A stretch of 64,000 nucleotides of DNA from Pseudoalteromonas sp. SMS1 (GCF_021530565.1 NZ_JAKGBI010000013.1:213014-277013), one strand, 5' to 3'; counted from the stretch's first letter, positions 1-10,215 are shown. The notes: generated from the letters alone by a model not told the origin. Program-made: numbers and translations.

Positions 1-312
1 AATACTTTTATTCCGTCTGGTTCAGGGCAAGCATATGTGACGATGCCACTCATGGTTCCGGTAGGTGATTTGGTGGGAGTGCCACGTCAAGTTGCTGTGC
101 TTGCGTATCAATTTGGAGATGGCTTCTCGAATATGATCATCCCGACTAACGCAGTACTGATGGGTATTCTGGGCATGGCTGGTGTTCCTTATACACACTG
201 GTTCCGTTTCTGTTTACCGTTAATAGGTAAATTATTGCTCGCTGCGTCTATTGTTTTAGTCCTTGCAGTAAGCTTCGGTTATGGGCTAGATGTGCAGCCT
301 ATTATTGAGTAA
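1..312 (+). CDS. YfcC/DcuC-type membrane transporter, C-terminal part
   Basis: The reading frame is open from the first base, so the gene starts before the window and only about 103 C-terminal residues are present. The text resembles the end of YfcC-family (C4-dicarboxylate anaerobic carrier superfamily) permeases: a polar segment around [17 protein letters not shown], then [13 protein letters not shown] [14 protein letters not shown], then a final membrane helix ([18 protein letters not shown]). This family moves amino acids or carboxylates across the inner membrane; the substrate cannot be told from this fragment. A strong terminator follows 22 bases after the stop, so the gene ends its transcript here. 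Confidence 0.75.
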   Translation, partial: NTFIPSGSGQAYVTMPLMVPVGDLVGVPRQVAVLAYQFGDGFSNMIIPTNAVLMGILGMAGVPYTHWFRFCLPLIGKLLLAASIVLVLAVSFGYGLDVQPIIE

Positions 313-334
313 ATTGCAAATTTATGTCATTTTG

Positions 335-360
335 AAAGCCGTCTAAAAGACGGCTTTTTT
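335..360 (+). terminator. Rho-independent terminator of the YfcC-like gene
   Basis: A perfect 10-bp stem (AAAGCCGTCT / AGACGGCTTT) with a 3-base AAA loop is followed by a run of T. It sits just after the stop codon of the transporter. Confidence 0.9.
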
Positions 361-596
361 ATATGCTTTTCCCTCATATACACTCATTTTTATCTTTATT
401 ATTGATGTAAAATACTAAATAAAATATTGATTTATAAGAAACAGCTGTGTTGGTCAGTTGTCTATATATTTGTTATTACTTATTGATATTTTATTGATCT
501 ACCTTCATATTTATATTCGGCAATAAAACTAATATTGCTATTTGTATTATTTCCCGTTCATAGTAATAACTATAATTATTAAAAGATTGTTAAACG

Positions 597-3161
597 ATGA
601 AGCTATCATTCAGTACTTTTTATAATTTACCAAGTAGCGAAGCTCGTTACGAATTGGCGCTGAACTTGATATACGAAAAGTTTCAGCCAGCTCATTGTTT
701 AATAGGCAAGTTTATCGATTCAGATACACGAGTGAAAACGGTGGCTTATGCAGTAGACGGGGTGAAGTCAAACTACATCATTTATGATTTAGAAGGCACA
801 CCGTGTAAAGATGCGAAAGATAGCCAAAGTGTGTGTTCCATCAGTTGCAATCTACAACAGATGTATGCTGAGGACGAAATTTTAAAGATATTCGATATTG
901 ATGGCTACCTAGGTGTAACGTTAAGAGCCTTAGACCATAAACCAATCGGTATCATGGTCTGCCTGTTCGATGAGCAAATTGAGATTTCGAGCGACGATAA
1001 ACATTGGTTTAGAGAGTTGAGCCTGTTGGTTGGTGCAGAGCTTAACCATAACCTTGAGCTTGCAGCACAAGAAATCTTGGTTAAACAATTGGCTAAGGGC
1101 GAGCGTATTGCGAGGCTCAGCTCTTGGTCATGGAATATCAGCAGAAATAAGCATATTTTTAGCCAAGAAATGAGAACCCTCATTAATTATCCGTGTGATG
1201 AACCGCTGAGCTTTGAGCGGTTTTGCGATTGTCTGATTGGAAAAGACCAAAAAACCTTACGCGTAGTAATGCAAAAATTGCGTAATGGGCAAATTGACCA
1301 AGTGGATATTAATGTCTCTCATCAGGATAGAAATCAGTTTAAAGGCCTGTTTCGAGTCATTGGACGCGTAGAACGTTCTGAAGAACAAGAAGATGAACGG
1401 GTGTTCAGTGCAACGATCCAAGATATCACCTATATCTACTCACTCAATCGACAACTTGAACTCACTAACGTTGTATTCGAACACGCTACTGAAGCGATCA
1501 TGATCACCGACCATGAAAACCGAGTGGTTATGGTTAACCGTGCTTTTGAACGACTTACTGGGTATTCGGATACCGAGTTGTTAGGTCGAAATCCGTCCGT
1601 GTTATCGTCTGGACAACATGATGCTGAGTTTTATCAGAAAATGTGGGCAACTTTGTCTTCGCAAAATACCTGGAAGGGTGAGATATACAATCGCAGGAAA
1701 AATGGTCAAATATTTCCTGAAGAACTGACTTTGAATATCGTGAGAGATGACCAAGGTGATGTACTCAACCATGTCGCCATTTTTAGAGATATCACAGAAT
1801 GGAAGCGGAATGAGGCTCAACTTACTTTTTACGCGAATCATGAACCGCTCACCGCATTACTGAATCGCCGTTATTTTATGGATGTGGTCGAGCAAAAGAT
1901 CTCAGCGAGCCGAAGCTGTTCTCATCCCTGCTCTTTGTTATTTATCGGACTTGATCATTTTAAAGAGGTGAATGATATTTATGGTCCAGAAATGGGTGAC
2001 AAGGTGCTTGTTTCAGTTGCTAAGCGGCTGAAGAATGGGCTAAGAAAGCAAGACACAATCTCTCGCTATGGTGGCGATGAATTCGCTATTTTGCTTGACA
2101 AAACCAATGAAGATAGCGCTTTACTGATTGCAAATAAACTAAGTGATAAATTAAAGCAACCCTATGTATTTAATGAATTAACAATAGAGTTGAGTGCCAG
2201 TACTGGTGTTGCACAGTTAGATTATAAGCACCGCGTGACGGCTGCTAAGTTTATTAGAAATGCAGCACATGCACTCGAAAGCGCCAAGAAAAACAATCGC
2301 GGTAATGTGGCTTTACACAATCAGGAGATTCAAAATGCGCATTTAAATAAAATTGCGCTGAGAGACAAACTGCGAGCAGCGATCAAGCACAAGCTACTGA
2401 ACGTATATTATCAGCCAATCATTGAACAAAATAGTGGGCGTATTGTTAAGTTTGAGGCCTTGGTCCGTTGGTTTGATGAAGAACAGGGTATGATCTCACC
2501 GGGGGCATTTATCCCAATTGCGGAAGAGTTTGGTTTTATTCACCAAATAGGCCAGTTTGTGCTTGAAAGAGCCTGCTTGGACCTTCGACATATACATGAC
2601 CTAGGGTATAAGGATGTGAGTGTTTCCGTAAATCGCTCCGTTAATGAGTTCAAGGTGAGTAACAATCAGTTTGATTTAATTTCTAAAGCGATAGAGCTGG
2701 CAGGCGTGCCTTACGAAAGTTTGACAGTGGAAGTCACAGAATCGATGGCGACGAACCGATACACATGGGACCTACTTAAAGACCTACGTGACAAAGGTGT
2801 CGAGATTGCGCTAGATGATTTTTGTACGGGTTACTCATCGTTGAGCCATATCATTGACAATCAAGTCGACTATCTGAAAATTGACAAGTCCTTTGTTGAT
2901 AGCCTGATGCAGGACAAAAACAAACAAATCATGATTTCTTGTTTGGTTAGTATGGCACAGCAGCTTGGTATCAAGGTGATTGCAGAAGGCGTAGAGTCAC
3001 AAGTACAGTTACAGATGCTCGCTGAGTTGGGGTGTGATCATATTCAGGGTTACTACTACAGTCCAGCAAGGCCGTTAAACGCGTGTATCACTTTACTGGA
3101 AGAGTTTAACGCGCCAGAAAGGGATAACGCGATTTTAGCTGAAATTAAGCAACGCTTTTAA
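597..3161 (+). CDS. PAS-GGDEF-EAL c-di-GMP signalling protein
   Basis: This 854-residue cytosolic protein has no membrane segment. An N-terminal GAF-like sensor region (about 1-160) is followed by two PAS-type regions (about 165-280 and 285-405, the second with NRAFERLTGY and GRNPSVLSSGQ), a GGDEF domain and an EAL domain. The cyclase motif is intact (GGDEF at 492-496) and an inhibitory I-site RxxD (RKQD, 483-486) lies five residues before it. The EAL domain keeps EAL (620-622), VEVTES, the DD pair in ALDDFCTGYSSL (usual G replaced by C) and the AEGVES Glu. Both synthesis and breakdown of c-di-GMP are therefore possible. No strong ribosome binding site precedes the ATG; upstream DNA is very AT-rich. 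It stands alone as a single gene. Confidence 0.9.
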   Translation: MKLSFSTFYNLPSSEARYELALNLIYEKFQPAHCLIGKFIDSDTRVKTVAYAVDGVKSNYIIYDLEGTPCKDAKDSQSVCSISCNLQQMYAEDEILKIFDIDGYLGVTLRALDHKPIGIMVCLFDEQIEISSDDKHWFRELSLLVGAELNHNLELAAQEILVKQLAKGERIARLSSWSWNISRNKHIFSQEMRTLINYPCDEPLSFERFCDCLIGKDQKTLRVVMQKLRNGQIDQVDINVSHQDRNQFKGLFRVIGRVERSEEQEDERVFSATIQDITYIYSLNRQLELTNVVFEHATEAIMITDHENRVVMVNRAFERLTGYSDTELLGRNPSVLSSGQHDAEFYQKMWATLSSQNTWKGEIYNRRKNGQIFPEELTLNIVRDDQGDVLNHVAIFRDITEWKRNEAQLTFYANHEPLTALLNRRYFMDVVEQKISASRSCSHPCSLLFIGLDHFKEVNDIYGPEMGDKVLVSVAKRLKNGLRKQDTISRYGGDEFAILLDKTNEDSALLIANKLSDKLKQPYVFNELTIELSASTGVAQLDYKHRVTAAKFIRNAAHALESAKKNNRGNVALHNQEIQNAHLNKIALRDKLRAAIKHKLLNVYYQPIIEQNSGRIVKFEALVRWFDEEQGMISPGAFIPIAEEFGFIHQIGQFVLERACLDLRHIHDLGYKDVSVSVNRSVNEFKVSNNQFDLISKAIELAGVPYESLTVEVTESMATNRYTWDLLKDLRDKGVEIALDDFCTGYSSLSHIIDNQVDYLKIDKSFVDSLMQDKNKQIMISCLVSMAQQLGIKVIAEGVESQVQLQMLAELGCDHIQGYYYSPARPLNACITLLEEFNAPERDNAILAEIKQRF

Positions 3162-3167
3162 AATCTA

Positions 3168-3209
3168 ATAAACACAAAAGTCGCTAGAGATGGTGGTTTT
3201 TGTGTTTAT
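3168..3209 (+). repeat. AT-rich hairpin after the GGDEF-EAL gene
   Basis: A perfect 12-bp inverted repeat (ATAAACACAAAA / TTTTGTGTTTAT) encloses an 18-base loop just after the stop codon. It may act as a transcript end, but no T-run follows it. Confidence 0.45.
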
Positions 3210-3562
3210 GGCCTCCCCAATAATAGAGATCACCCTCGAAAACAAAAGCATAAAGATTATTTGGGCACTATCAAGAAGATAACACTTCATGTATCCAACG
3301 AATCTCCATTCAATGCTCATTCTTTCAAAGGAAAGTTATCGCTTAATGCCTTATTAAAGCTAAAAACTCTGTCTAAAGTAGGGAGGTTGTTGACATTCTC
3401 CTGTACAATGCCGCTGCGCTTATAGAAAATAGCGTCCTTAAAATAAAGAACAAACTTTCAAAACCTAATACCACGAACTGGATGAGGCGATGCCGGCTTT
3501 TCGCCATGGCAATTCTCCACGGTGCGTTGTTGTGGGTCATGAAGTACATCTACGGAGTTTCA
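3210..3562. other. Gene-free stretch
   Basis: About 350 bases without a supported gene. A TTGACA (3390-3395) and TACAAT (3404-3409) occur but only 8 bases apart, so they do not form a normal promoter. The frame of the next gene extends upstream to 3482 without a ribosome binding site. Confidence 0.5.
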
Positions 3563-4258
3563 ATGAAGAACATTTTTATACTCGCATTACTACTATTATC
3601 GGTAAATTGTTTTGCGCTAGAAAGAAGGGATTATACGGAAATATCAATACAAGATATCATTGCAGATACTCAGGCTCAGCCCGAAGGCGCTGCGGACAAT
3701 CATATGACCCTAGTATGGTGGGTTCCATTTGAGTACTGGGCATCGATTATGTCACGAGATCCTAACCTAACAGAACAAATGAAAAAGCAAATGTTAGACG
3801 TCCTAAAAGACTATTTGGTTGTTGGTATTGTGCAAGCAGACGTGTCTGCGATGGGGGTATTTAACTATTATTCTCAAAGTTATGTAGAGAAAAACCTGAA
3901 GGTTAATTACAAAACTCCCAATTCGAAAGGTCTAAATTTAACCCCTTCAAACAAAGTGTCAGAAGAAATGACCATGCTAATGACTCAAGTGAAGCCTATA
4001 TTACAAGGTGCAATGGGAAATATGGGGTTAAACTTCCACTTTTTTATCTTCGATGACAGTGACAATAAAGGCGCCCGTGTGGTTGACCCTCATCAAGAAG
4101 GTAACTTTGTGATGAGTCTGAAAAATAAAGCAGGTGTCGAGTTAACCGCCGATTTTAAAACGCCACTCAACTCACTCTTTGTACCAAGAGTTTGTCCAAA
4201 TGGTGAAGAAGCGCATGTTTCGTGGAAATACTGCCCTTGGTCAGGAAAAAAACTCTAA
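3563..4258 (+). CDS. Secreted protein of unknown function with C-terminal CP/CPW motif
   Basis: The product is about 231 residues. I place the start at the ATG at 3563 because GGAG sits 5 bases before it and the protein then opens with a clean signal peptide (MKNIFILALLLLSVNCFA); an upstream in-frame ATG at 3482 lacks both. The mature part has no recognised domain. It contains VWWVPFEYW near its N-terminus and ends with a CPNG...WKYCPWSG pair that could bind a metal or form a disulfide. It lies alone between a signalling gene and convergent hemH, and shares a bidirectional terminator with it. I do not recognise the family. Confidence 0.75.
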   Translation: MKNIFILALLLLSVNCFALERRDYTEISIQDIIADTQAQPEGAADNHMTLVWWVPFEYWASIMSRDPNLTEQMKKQMLDVLKDYLVVGIVQADVSAMGVFNYYSQSYVEKNLKVNYKTPNSKGLNLTPSNKVSEEMTMLMTQVKPILQGAMGNMGLNFHFFIFDDSDNKGARVVDPHQEGNFVMSLKNKAGVELTADFKTPLNSLFVPRVCPNGEEAHVSWKYCPWSGKKL

Positions 4259-4270
4259 GTTCGCAGCAAT

Positions 4271-4300
4271 AAAAAAAGCCACCTAATGGTGGCTTTTTTT
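4271..4300. terminator. Bidirectional terminator between the secreted unknown and hemH
   Basis: AAAAAAAGCCACC, a TAAT loop, and GGTGGCTTTTTTT form an A/T-flanked stem that works on both strands. It touches the stop codon of hemH. Confidence 0.9.
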
Positions 4301-5318
4301 ATAGGTGCGGTTTCAATATGTCATAGAAAGCCGCAATGTGGTCGTCTCTATCATTAAGCGCAGGAATATAGTCGTATCGTTTTCCTCCGGCTTCGATAAA
4401 GTACTCTTTATTTTCCTCTTCAAGCTCTTCGAGTGTTTCCAAGCAATCGGCACTAAAAGCAGGGCTCAAAATAGCAACATGTTCATTACCATCCCTCGCG
4501 AGTTCTTTTAGGGTATGGTCCGTATAAGGTTTTAACCATTCAGCTTTGCCAAAACGGCTCTGAAAAGTCGTCATCACTTTTTCTTTATCCAGACCAAGGT
4601 GTGACACCACTGCTTTGGTTGTTAAATGACAAAAGCAATGATAAGGGTCGCCATTTAGTAAAAACTGTTTCGGGGTACCATGGTAGGAAAACAAGAGCTT
4701 ATCTGGCATTGGGTTGCTTTCTAGATATTCTTTTACTGAGTTTGATAACGCTTCTATGTACTTAGGATGATCGTAATAGCCATTCAAGAAATGAAGTTGT
4801 GGTACCCATCGCCACTTGGTCAAAACACGGGAGACGGCATCAAATGTCGAGCCTGTTGTTGCACTTGAATATTGCGGGTAGAGCGGCAATACCACAATAT
4901 TCGTGATACCTTTTTCGCGTAGTTGCTCTAAACCGGACTCGATGGATGGGTTACCGTAGCGCATGGCCATGACGATTTCGACATTGTTGTGGCCCTTGTC
5001 ATTAATCAGCTTTTGCAATTTTTCACATTGCTTCTTCGTGATATTAATAAGTGGAGACCCATCTTCGGTCCAAATGCTTTGATAAGCTTGGGCTGATTTA
5101 CTTGGCCTTACTCTCAATATAATACCATGGAGGATCATCATCCAAAGTACTCTTGGGATCTCAACAATTCGCGGGTCTGATAGAAACTCCCTTAGATAAG
5201 TTCTTAGAGCGGGTGTAGTTGCATCATCGGGGCTTCCCAAGTTGGTAACTAATACCCCAATTTTACTGTTGAATCGATTTTCATGTGGGTTGTCAGTAAT
5301 AGCTGAAAATCTGGACAC
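4299..5318 (-). CDS. hemH: Ferrochelatase
   Basis: This 339-residue enzyme inserts ferrous iron into protoporphyrin IX, the last step of heme synthesis. Family hallmarks visible are VLVTNLGSPDDATTPALR near the N-terminus, SYHGTP with the metal-binding His (residue 213), and the PAFSADCLETLEEL stretch carrying the conserved Glu. Length matches the family. Translation starts at a GTG (5316-5318) preceded by AAGGAG six bases upstream. The gene is single and convergent with the preceding secreted protein. Confidence 0.95.
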   Translation of the reverse strand: MSRFSAITDNPHENRFNSKIGVLVTNLGSPDDATTPALRTYLREFLSDPRIVEIPRVLWMMILHGIILRVRPSKSAQAYQSIWTEDGSPLINITKKQCEKLQKLINDKGHNNVEIVMAMRYGNPSIESGLEQLREKGITNIVVLPLYPQYSSATTGSTFDAVSRVLTKWRWVPQLHFLNGYYDHPKYIEALSNSVKEYLESNPMPDKLLFSYHGTPKQFLLNGDPYHCFCHLTTKAVVSHLGLDKEKVMTTFQSRFGKAEWLKPYTDHTLKELARDGNEHVAILSPAFSADCLETLEELEEENKEYFIEAGGKRYDYIPALNDRDDHIAAFYDILKPHL

Positions 5319-5543
5319 TTAACGCTCCTTGGTAGTTTTAAAAACATGGATATTTTACAACAAACAGAATACGTGAAAAATCTATTTTTAGATCTGATTT
5401 CGGACAGGTATTACAAAAATAGATGTAAAATACTTAAAATCTAAGTAATTTGGCTGAAATTGGTTGCCTAATTGCTATATTAGACGTATGTTGCGTAGTC
5501 CAGCGTCGAGTTTAAATATAATTTGCAGAGAGTTTTAAGTTAA

Positions 5544-7094
5544 ATGCGAGTTAATCAACCAGTTACAAATCGTGAACAACGTTTTGCAAAACAAGATAAA
5601 CTTATTTCAGTTACCGATCTTCGAGGTATTATTACCGACTGTAATGAGCATTTTATAAACGTTAGTGGCTATTCAAAAGAAGAATTAATAGGTCAGCCAC
5701 ACAACCTTGTTCGGCATCCCGATATGCCTGAGTTGGCGTTTAAAACAATGTGGACCCAGCTGAAAGCTGGTAAGCCATGGATGGGGATGGTTAAAAATCG
5801 CTGTAAAAACGGCGATTTTTATTGGGTGAATGCATACGTAACCCCGATGACAGAAAACGGACAAGTAATTGGTTATGAATCCGTTAGAACATGCCCAAAT
5901 CGAGAAGACATTGAACGCGCCGATGCGTTATATAAAACGGTTCGTACTGGGGGCAAGCCTAAGTTTGAATTGCCTAAATTAAGAACCGTTTGGCCTTTGG
6001 CTGCGTTTACAACTGCACTGGGACTATTCTTTTCAGGTTATGAAACGGGGGCGTTTTCATGGTTGATGCTAAATAGTATGGCCATATTTGGTTATAACCG
6101 ATATCGTGACAACGAACAGCTTGACCGAATTAACCAAGTGTTAAAACACAGCTTTTGTGATGATGTTTCACAAAAAGTGTACTCTCCATGGCAGGGTAAA
6201 ATGGCTGAATTGCATGTGAAGTTACTCAGCGAGCATGCTCATTTAGATACCGTTATTACTCGTATTGAGCACGCATCGAAACAGGTCACCAGTGGCGCTG
6301 AGCAAACGACAGAAATGAGTCGCTCGACGACAGAGCAACTGACGCAGCAGCAACAAGAAACTGAACTGGTAGCAACTGCGATGAATGAGATGGCAACGAC
6401 CATTCAAGAAGTTTCGCATAATGTACAATCTACGTCCTCAGATGCAACAGATGCTTTGGCACTGGCAAAAGAAGGTGCTAAGAGTTCGGAAGAAACGAAA
6501 ACATCGATAGTGAACCTTGGGTCAACGGTTGTTGATATTAAAGATTCGGTTTTGGGTGTAGCAAGGCAAACAAACAAAATAGCCGATGCGGCACAAATTA
6601 TCGAGCAAATTGCTGAGCAGACAAACTTATTAGCGCTCAATGCGGCTATTGAAGCTGCAAGAGCTGGTGAACAAGGTCGAGGCTTTGCTGTTGTTGCTGA
6701 CGAAGTAAGGCACCTTGCTCAAAGAACGCAAGAGTCCACAAAAGAAATTCATGCGATCATCGACGAACTGACGCAAAGCACACAAGAGTCAGAAGTGATA
6801 GCACAACGCGGTGAGGCAGAGTCTCAGGTTGGCATCGAAAAGTTGAATGAGTCTACGCAAAAAATTGAACATATTTATACGCTTATAGAAACTATGAGCG
6901 TAAATAGTATGCAAATAGCCGCAGCAGTAGAAGAGCAAGCTACTGTGTCTGAAGATATTAACAAACAAGTTGTTAATATTGCAGCATTGGCTAACACAAG
7001 TGTTAACTCGTCGCAAGAGAGTCAAATGATTAGTGAAGAGCTCACACGCGTCGCAAACGACATGCATGAATTAGTTGTACGATTTAAGCGCTAA
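5544..7094 (+). CDS. Aer-like PAS methyl-accepting chemotaxis protein
   Basis: The 516-residue protein has an N-terminal PAS domain (about 15-115) containing the Aer-type string [10 protein letters not shown], a hydrophobic hairpin at about 149-185, then a signalling domain with the conserved tip [19 protein letters not shown] (about 358-376) and [14 protein letters not shown]. The layout matches aerotaxis/energy-taxis receptors, which read FAD redox state through PAS and pass it to CheA/CheW. There is no periplasmic sensor domain and no C-terminal CheR-binding pentapeptide (it ends VVRFKR). A purine-rich AGAG lies about ten bases before the ATG. A terminator follows directly. Confidence 0.9.
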   Translation: MRVNQPVTNREQRFAKQDKLISVTDLRGIITDCNEHFINVSGYSKEELIGQPHNLVRHPDMPELAFKTMWTQLKAGKPWMGMVKNRCKNGDFYWVNAYVTPMTENGQVIGYESVRTCPNREDIERADALYKTVRTGGKPKFELPKLRTVWPLAAFTTALGLFFSGYETGAFSWLMLNSMAIFGYNRYRDNEQLDRINQVLKHSFCDDVSQKVYSPWQGKMAELHVKLLSEHAHLDTVITRIEHASKQVTSGAEQTTEMSRSTTEQLTQQQQETELVATAMNEMATTIQEVSHNVQSTSSDATDALALAKEGAKSSEETKTSIVNLGSTVVDIKDSVLGVARQTNKIADAAQIIEQIAEQTNLLALNAAIEAARAGEQGRGFAVVADEVRHLAQRTQESTKEIHAIIDELTQSTQESEVIAQRGEAESQVGIEKLNESTQKIEHIYTLIETMSVNSMQIAAAVEEQATVSEDINKQVVNIAALANTSVNSSQESQMISEELTRVANDMHELVVRFKR

Positions 7095-7111
7095 GCCAAG
7101 GAAATTAGAAG

Positions 7112-7133
7112 AAGGGCCTTTATGGTCCTTTTT
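7112..7133 (+). terminator. Terminator of the Aer-like gene
   Basis: AAGGGCC, a 5-base loop and GGTCCTT (one G-T wobble) are followed by TTTTT. Confidence 0.8.
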
Positions 7134-7236
7134 ACAACTCTCATAAAGAACACATCATACATGGAAAGTTGCTTAAATCATAGCAATTATTGAAGGGGAC
7201 ACACTGTAAAGATACTACCAGAGCATGGATGTTGTA

Positions 7237-8445
7237 TTAAAGCTTTCGCTTTAACCCTGATTTTGCGCGCTCTTTAACATTTGTCTGAATGTATATTTGA
7301 TCTGTTGTGGCAATTTTCGCATGCCCCAAGTCTTCTGAAAGATGTTTCAAGGGCCTAGTTTGTGCATCGTGTGTAGCACCGGTATGTCTTAGCCAGTGAG
7401 TCGTCGCTGCTTCAAGACGCTCTGACTCTTCATCGAACCCGTCTAGCTTCAATTTTTCAATTGCTAAATCAAAGCTTTCTTGGACAATCCGCCTTAATTG
7501 ACGAACATTCATGCCACCTTGTCCTCTCAGTTTATGAATAATCGGGTGTGGTTCATCAACTCTAGGGAGCGCGGTTAATCCGCGCGATAAGCGATAACGT
7601 TTTAGGTAGTCAACAAAGTCATCACTGAGCGTAACATCTCGAAGCTTATTACCTTTACCCATGATACGTAAAAACCAAAATCCGTCTTGGTCTTGCCAAA
7701 AGTGACTCATCACAGGAGACCATTGTGGCCGCTCTGATAATTCAGAGATCCTTAAATACAGTCCTTTTAAGCATGCTAGTGTGAAAAGGTTTCGCTCTAG
7801 CTTTGGTTGTTGTTCACACAGATCTTTGGTAACACCAAAAACGTACTCCCACTGTAAGTCGCTCAACGTGTCTGGCATTTTGATTTGTGATTGGACGACT
7901 AAATAGGGGCAGTTCTTTTTTACAACAGGGACAAAGTTCGCGAAAGATTTTTCTTCTAAGATAGCGAATTTATAAAAGACATTTAGTGCAGTGAACATTG
8001 ATGCAAGTGTTTGTTGGCTGACACCATTCTCTTTGTATACAAAAGGCCGCCAATTAGGGTTCACTTGGCGAAGACCTTTGTCATTTTTAAATCTCCACTG
8101 TACTGAATTGGCAAGCCAGTCTTTGTCAGGCTCAACAACAAACTCCACGTAGGCCTCTATATCATCCCGTTTTAAGTCAAAAACCGACTTTTCTTGGACA
8201 AGCCAACTCCACAAGTGAAATCGTTCTATCTCATTTCTGAAGCGGTTGAAAGTGGCTTCAGACTTGCGACCATAGACATACAAAAACTGATATAAAAACT
8301 TTAACTCGTCCAAGCATAATTTTCGTTCGAGTCGATTATTATTTAAAAACTCATACATAGCAGGGTATTCGCTATGTAAAGTATCATCATCTAAATGAGC
8401 AATGAGATACCTAAGCTGTTTTAAAGTGTCGACCAACGGCGTCAT
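7237..8445 (-). CDS. Tyrosine-type site-specific recombinase (lone integrase)
   Basis: The 402-residue protein shows the C-terminal catalytic pattern of the phage integrase family: an Arg in YLRISELSERP, HWLRH with His350 and Arg353, GHAKIATT with His375, and the nucleophile Tyr385 in DQIYIQ. The N-terminal half is helical and fits a SAM-like core-binding domain. No excisionase, phage genes or adjacent tRNA were found, and it is not paired with a second recombinase. It marks the left border of an accessory stretch with transposase relics. Whether it moves its neighbours or is a solitary chromosomal recombinase cannot be told from the sequence. Confidence 0.88.
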   Translation of the reverse strand: MTPLVDTLKQLRYLIAHLDDDTLHSEYPAMYEFLNNNRLERKLCLDELKFLYQFLYVYGRKSEATFNRFRNEIERFHLWSWLVQEKSVFDLKRDDIEAYVEFVVEPDKDWLANSVQWRFKNDKGLRQVNPNWRPFVYKENGVSQQTLASMFTALNVFYKFAILEEKSFANFVPVVKKNCPYLVVQSQIKMPDTLSDLQWEYVFGVTKDLCEQQPKLERNLFTLACLKGLYLRISELSERPQWSPVMSHFWQDQDGFWFLRIMGKGNKLRDVTLSDDFVDYLKRYRLSRGLTALPRVDEPHPIIHKLRGQGGMNVRQLRRIVQESFDLAIEKLKLDGFDEESERLEAATTHWLRHTGATHDAQTRPLKHLSEDLGHAKIATTDQIYIQTNVKERAKSGLKRKL

Positions 8446-8831
8446 ATATCGTCTATCCAGCGCAACAAAGTTGCCAAATTATATGTATATTTATTCAGTG
8501 TTGTCTAGCATAGTTTATCTGGTTCAATGCCTTAAGTGCACCGAACTCAATAATACGCTTACTGTGTTTCTTAAAGAACTCGATACAACAGTGACTTTTT
8601 TTGTCCTATCTCAGTGCGACATCTATTTGTCTATTCACACTATGCCAACTTGAAAAGTGAGGGGTGCAAAACAGTATTATAACCTGCTTGCAACTTGCCC
8701 TTATCGCTACAGGCTGTAAGTTTTGCTCGGTTACATTTATCATATTGTTGGCTTTTCCACACTTTGCATAAAGCACTTGACTGATAAAGCCATAACTATA
8801 CGCTGGCATATGCAATTTAAAGGGCCATGAT
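8446..8831. other. Gene-free stretch upstream of the integrase and RAYT relic
   Basis: About 385 bases with no supported gene. The missing 5' part of the RAYT transposase that follows is not recognisable here. Confidence 0.45.
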
Positions 8832-9227
8832 ATGGGCAGGTTTATAATCGTCCACAGAGCAAATAGAGAGAATGGGTGCACAGCTCGATTTAGGGAAGAG
8901 CGTCTTAAATCACAAGCCTTGCTAAATGAAGCCGCGGTGGTTGCATTTTTAGCGTATGTGGAATTGAATCCAGTAAGGGCAAAAATAGCAGAAACGCCAG
9001 AAGGGTCAGAGCACACGAGCATTAAAAAGCGAATTGAAACGGCCAAAACGGGTAGGCAGTCTAAATCTTTCATTCGCTTTGCTGGCAACCCAACAAAGAA
9101 CATGCCAAAAGGGCTACTTAAATACTATTTGGAAGGTGTTGATTTGACCTGTCGGTTTAAACGTGGTTTTGTCACAGACGCTCAGCCCTTCTTGGCAGAC
9201 TTAATATTCAACCTGAAAATTGGCTAA
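8832..9227 (+). pseudogene. REP-associated tyrosine transposase (RAYT), C-terminal remnant
   Basis: The translated text matches the C-terminal half of RAYT/IS200-like transposases: an ANRENGCTARF stretch, ERLKSQALLNEAA and AYVELNPVRAKIAETPE, followed by a TSIKKRIE segment. In intact members this is preceded by the YYH...CVRRAFLCG region and the HUH nuclease motif, both missing here. The usual FWEGRFKSQ reads FREERLKSQ. A related N-terminal piece exists at the far right end of the window. It is a 5'-truncated, inactive copy. Confidence 0.8.
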
Positions 9228-9756
9228 AACTAACGATCCAATTTACGAATGTATTTAAAGGATCATTATTACAAGGTAATAGGTTACTCACGCCCGAAAA
9301 TCATCTATAAGTGCAATTGAGAGTAAATTACCTAAATAAGGAAAAATGCCAGTCTTGTTCAGAAGGATCATTTTTTCTGTTTTGAGATTAAGCGAATTGT
9401 AATTGAGGTATAAATAAAGTTGGGTGTCATACTTTATCTGCACTGTTGATGTAATATCTGCTATCCCAAATTCGGCTCATAGAGGTAAGTATTCGTAAAA
9501 AAGTTTATGATGATTGGACTAATTCAGATTTTATGAAAAGTGGCTACGAACCAATCTAACCTACACCATATCTCAGCTAAGGAACCTGTTCCTAAGGTTG
9601 AGTTACCTACGACAGCGCACAAAACATATCATAGGTAATTGCATGGATTGATTGAAAATGGACGTAGTTTCCGTAATCCCCCTTTATTGTTATAACAATA
9701 TAACCTTTTACAGTAGAATATTTGCAGCAAAGGGCTAAAGATTTTTAGTAGCGGAA
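9228..9756. other. Gene-free stretch with a diverged repeat
   Basis: About 530 bases of AT-rich DNA with scattered stops in all frames. It holds repeat copy A (9353-9450). A 17-codon tail (KVYDDWTNSDFMKSG) around 9500-9560 reads like a piece of a gene but cannot be assigned. Confidence 0.45.
9353..9450 (+). repeat. Diverged direct repeat, copy A
   Basis: About 98 bases that align with 11839-11940 in the same orientation at roughly two-thirds identity. The best conserved block is GTAATTGAGGTATAAATA at 9399-9416. Preceding blocks CTTGTT and TTTCTGTTTT also match. Confidence 0.55.
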
Positions 9757-10215
9757 ATGAAATATATTACTGATTTAATTGAAAAGATAGAAGGAAAAGG
9801 TCATGAGCTTTTTTGGTATGGCTCTGCTTCTTCTGACGAAATTTTAGAACTAGAAAAGTTAGTTGGGGTCAACCTGTCTACCTCATTTAAGTCATTTTTG
9901 TCGCAATTTGGCGGAGGAGGCGTGGTTGAGTCAGAGATATCCGGTATAGAAGAGAATACAGCTTCTTCAGATAATGGGCGTAGCGTATATGGAGATACTT
10001 TAACTTGCCGTGAAGACTATTCACTTCCAAAGTACCTTGTCGTTATTTTTTTTAAAGATGATGAAATATGCTGGTGCTTAGACTCCACCGATGTAAATAG
10101 TGAAGGAGAATATGCTGTTGTTAGCTATAGCTTATTTGAAAGAAGAATAGACAATAGAATTGCTACAAGTTTTAGCCAATTTTTTATGGATTATTTGGAA
10201 TTAAGAGCCGCTTAG
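9757..10215 (+). CDS. SMI1/KNR4 (SUKH) family protein, likely orphan immunity protein
   Basis: The 152-residue product has the SUKH fold signature: an amphipathic N-terminal helix, then SDEILELEKLVGVNLSTSF, SFLSQFGGGG, and a C-terminal TSFSQFFMDYLE helix. SUKH proteins often neutralise toxins of the polymorphic/contact-dependent type; others are cytosolic regulators. A purine-rich AGCGGAAATG precedes the start. No toxin gene is adjacent: the neighbours are transposase relics. That fits an orphan immunity gene left after loss or acquisition of a toxin cassette, which is inference. Confidence 0.85.
   Translation: MKYITDLIEKIEGKGHELFWYGSASSDEILELEKLVGVNLSTSFKSFLSQFGGGGVVESEISGIEENTASSDNGRSVYGDTLTCREDYSLPKYLVVIFFKDDEICWCLDSTDVNSEGEYAVVSYSLFERRIDNRIATSFSQFFMDYLELRAA

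Noticed and set aside
3390..3409. TTGACA and TACAAT as a promoter
   Set aside because: The spacing is only 8 bases, so it cannot serve as a normal sigma-70 promoter.
7237..7254. TTAAAGC / GCTTTAA hairpin at the end of the integrase gene
   Set aside because: It lies within the coding end and has no T-run, so I did not call it a terminator.
8606..9103. 165-codon open frame on the minus strand
   Set aside because: It lies opposite the RAYT remnant, which has recognisable protein text; the minus frame has no motif and no ribosome binding site.
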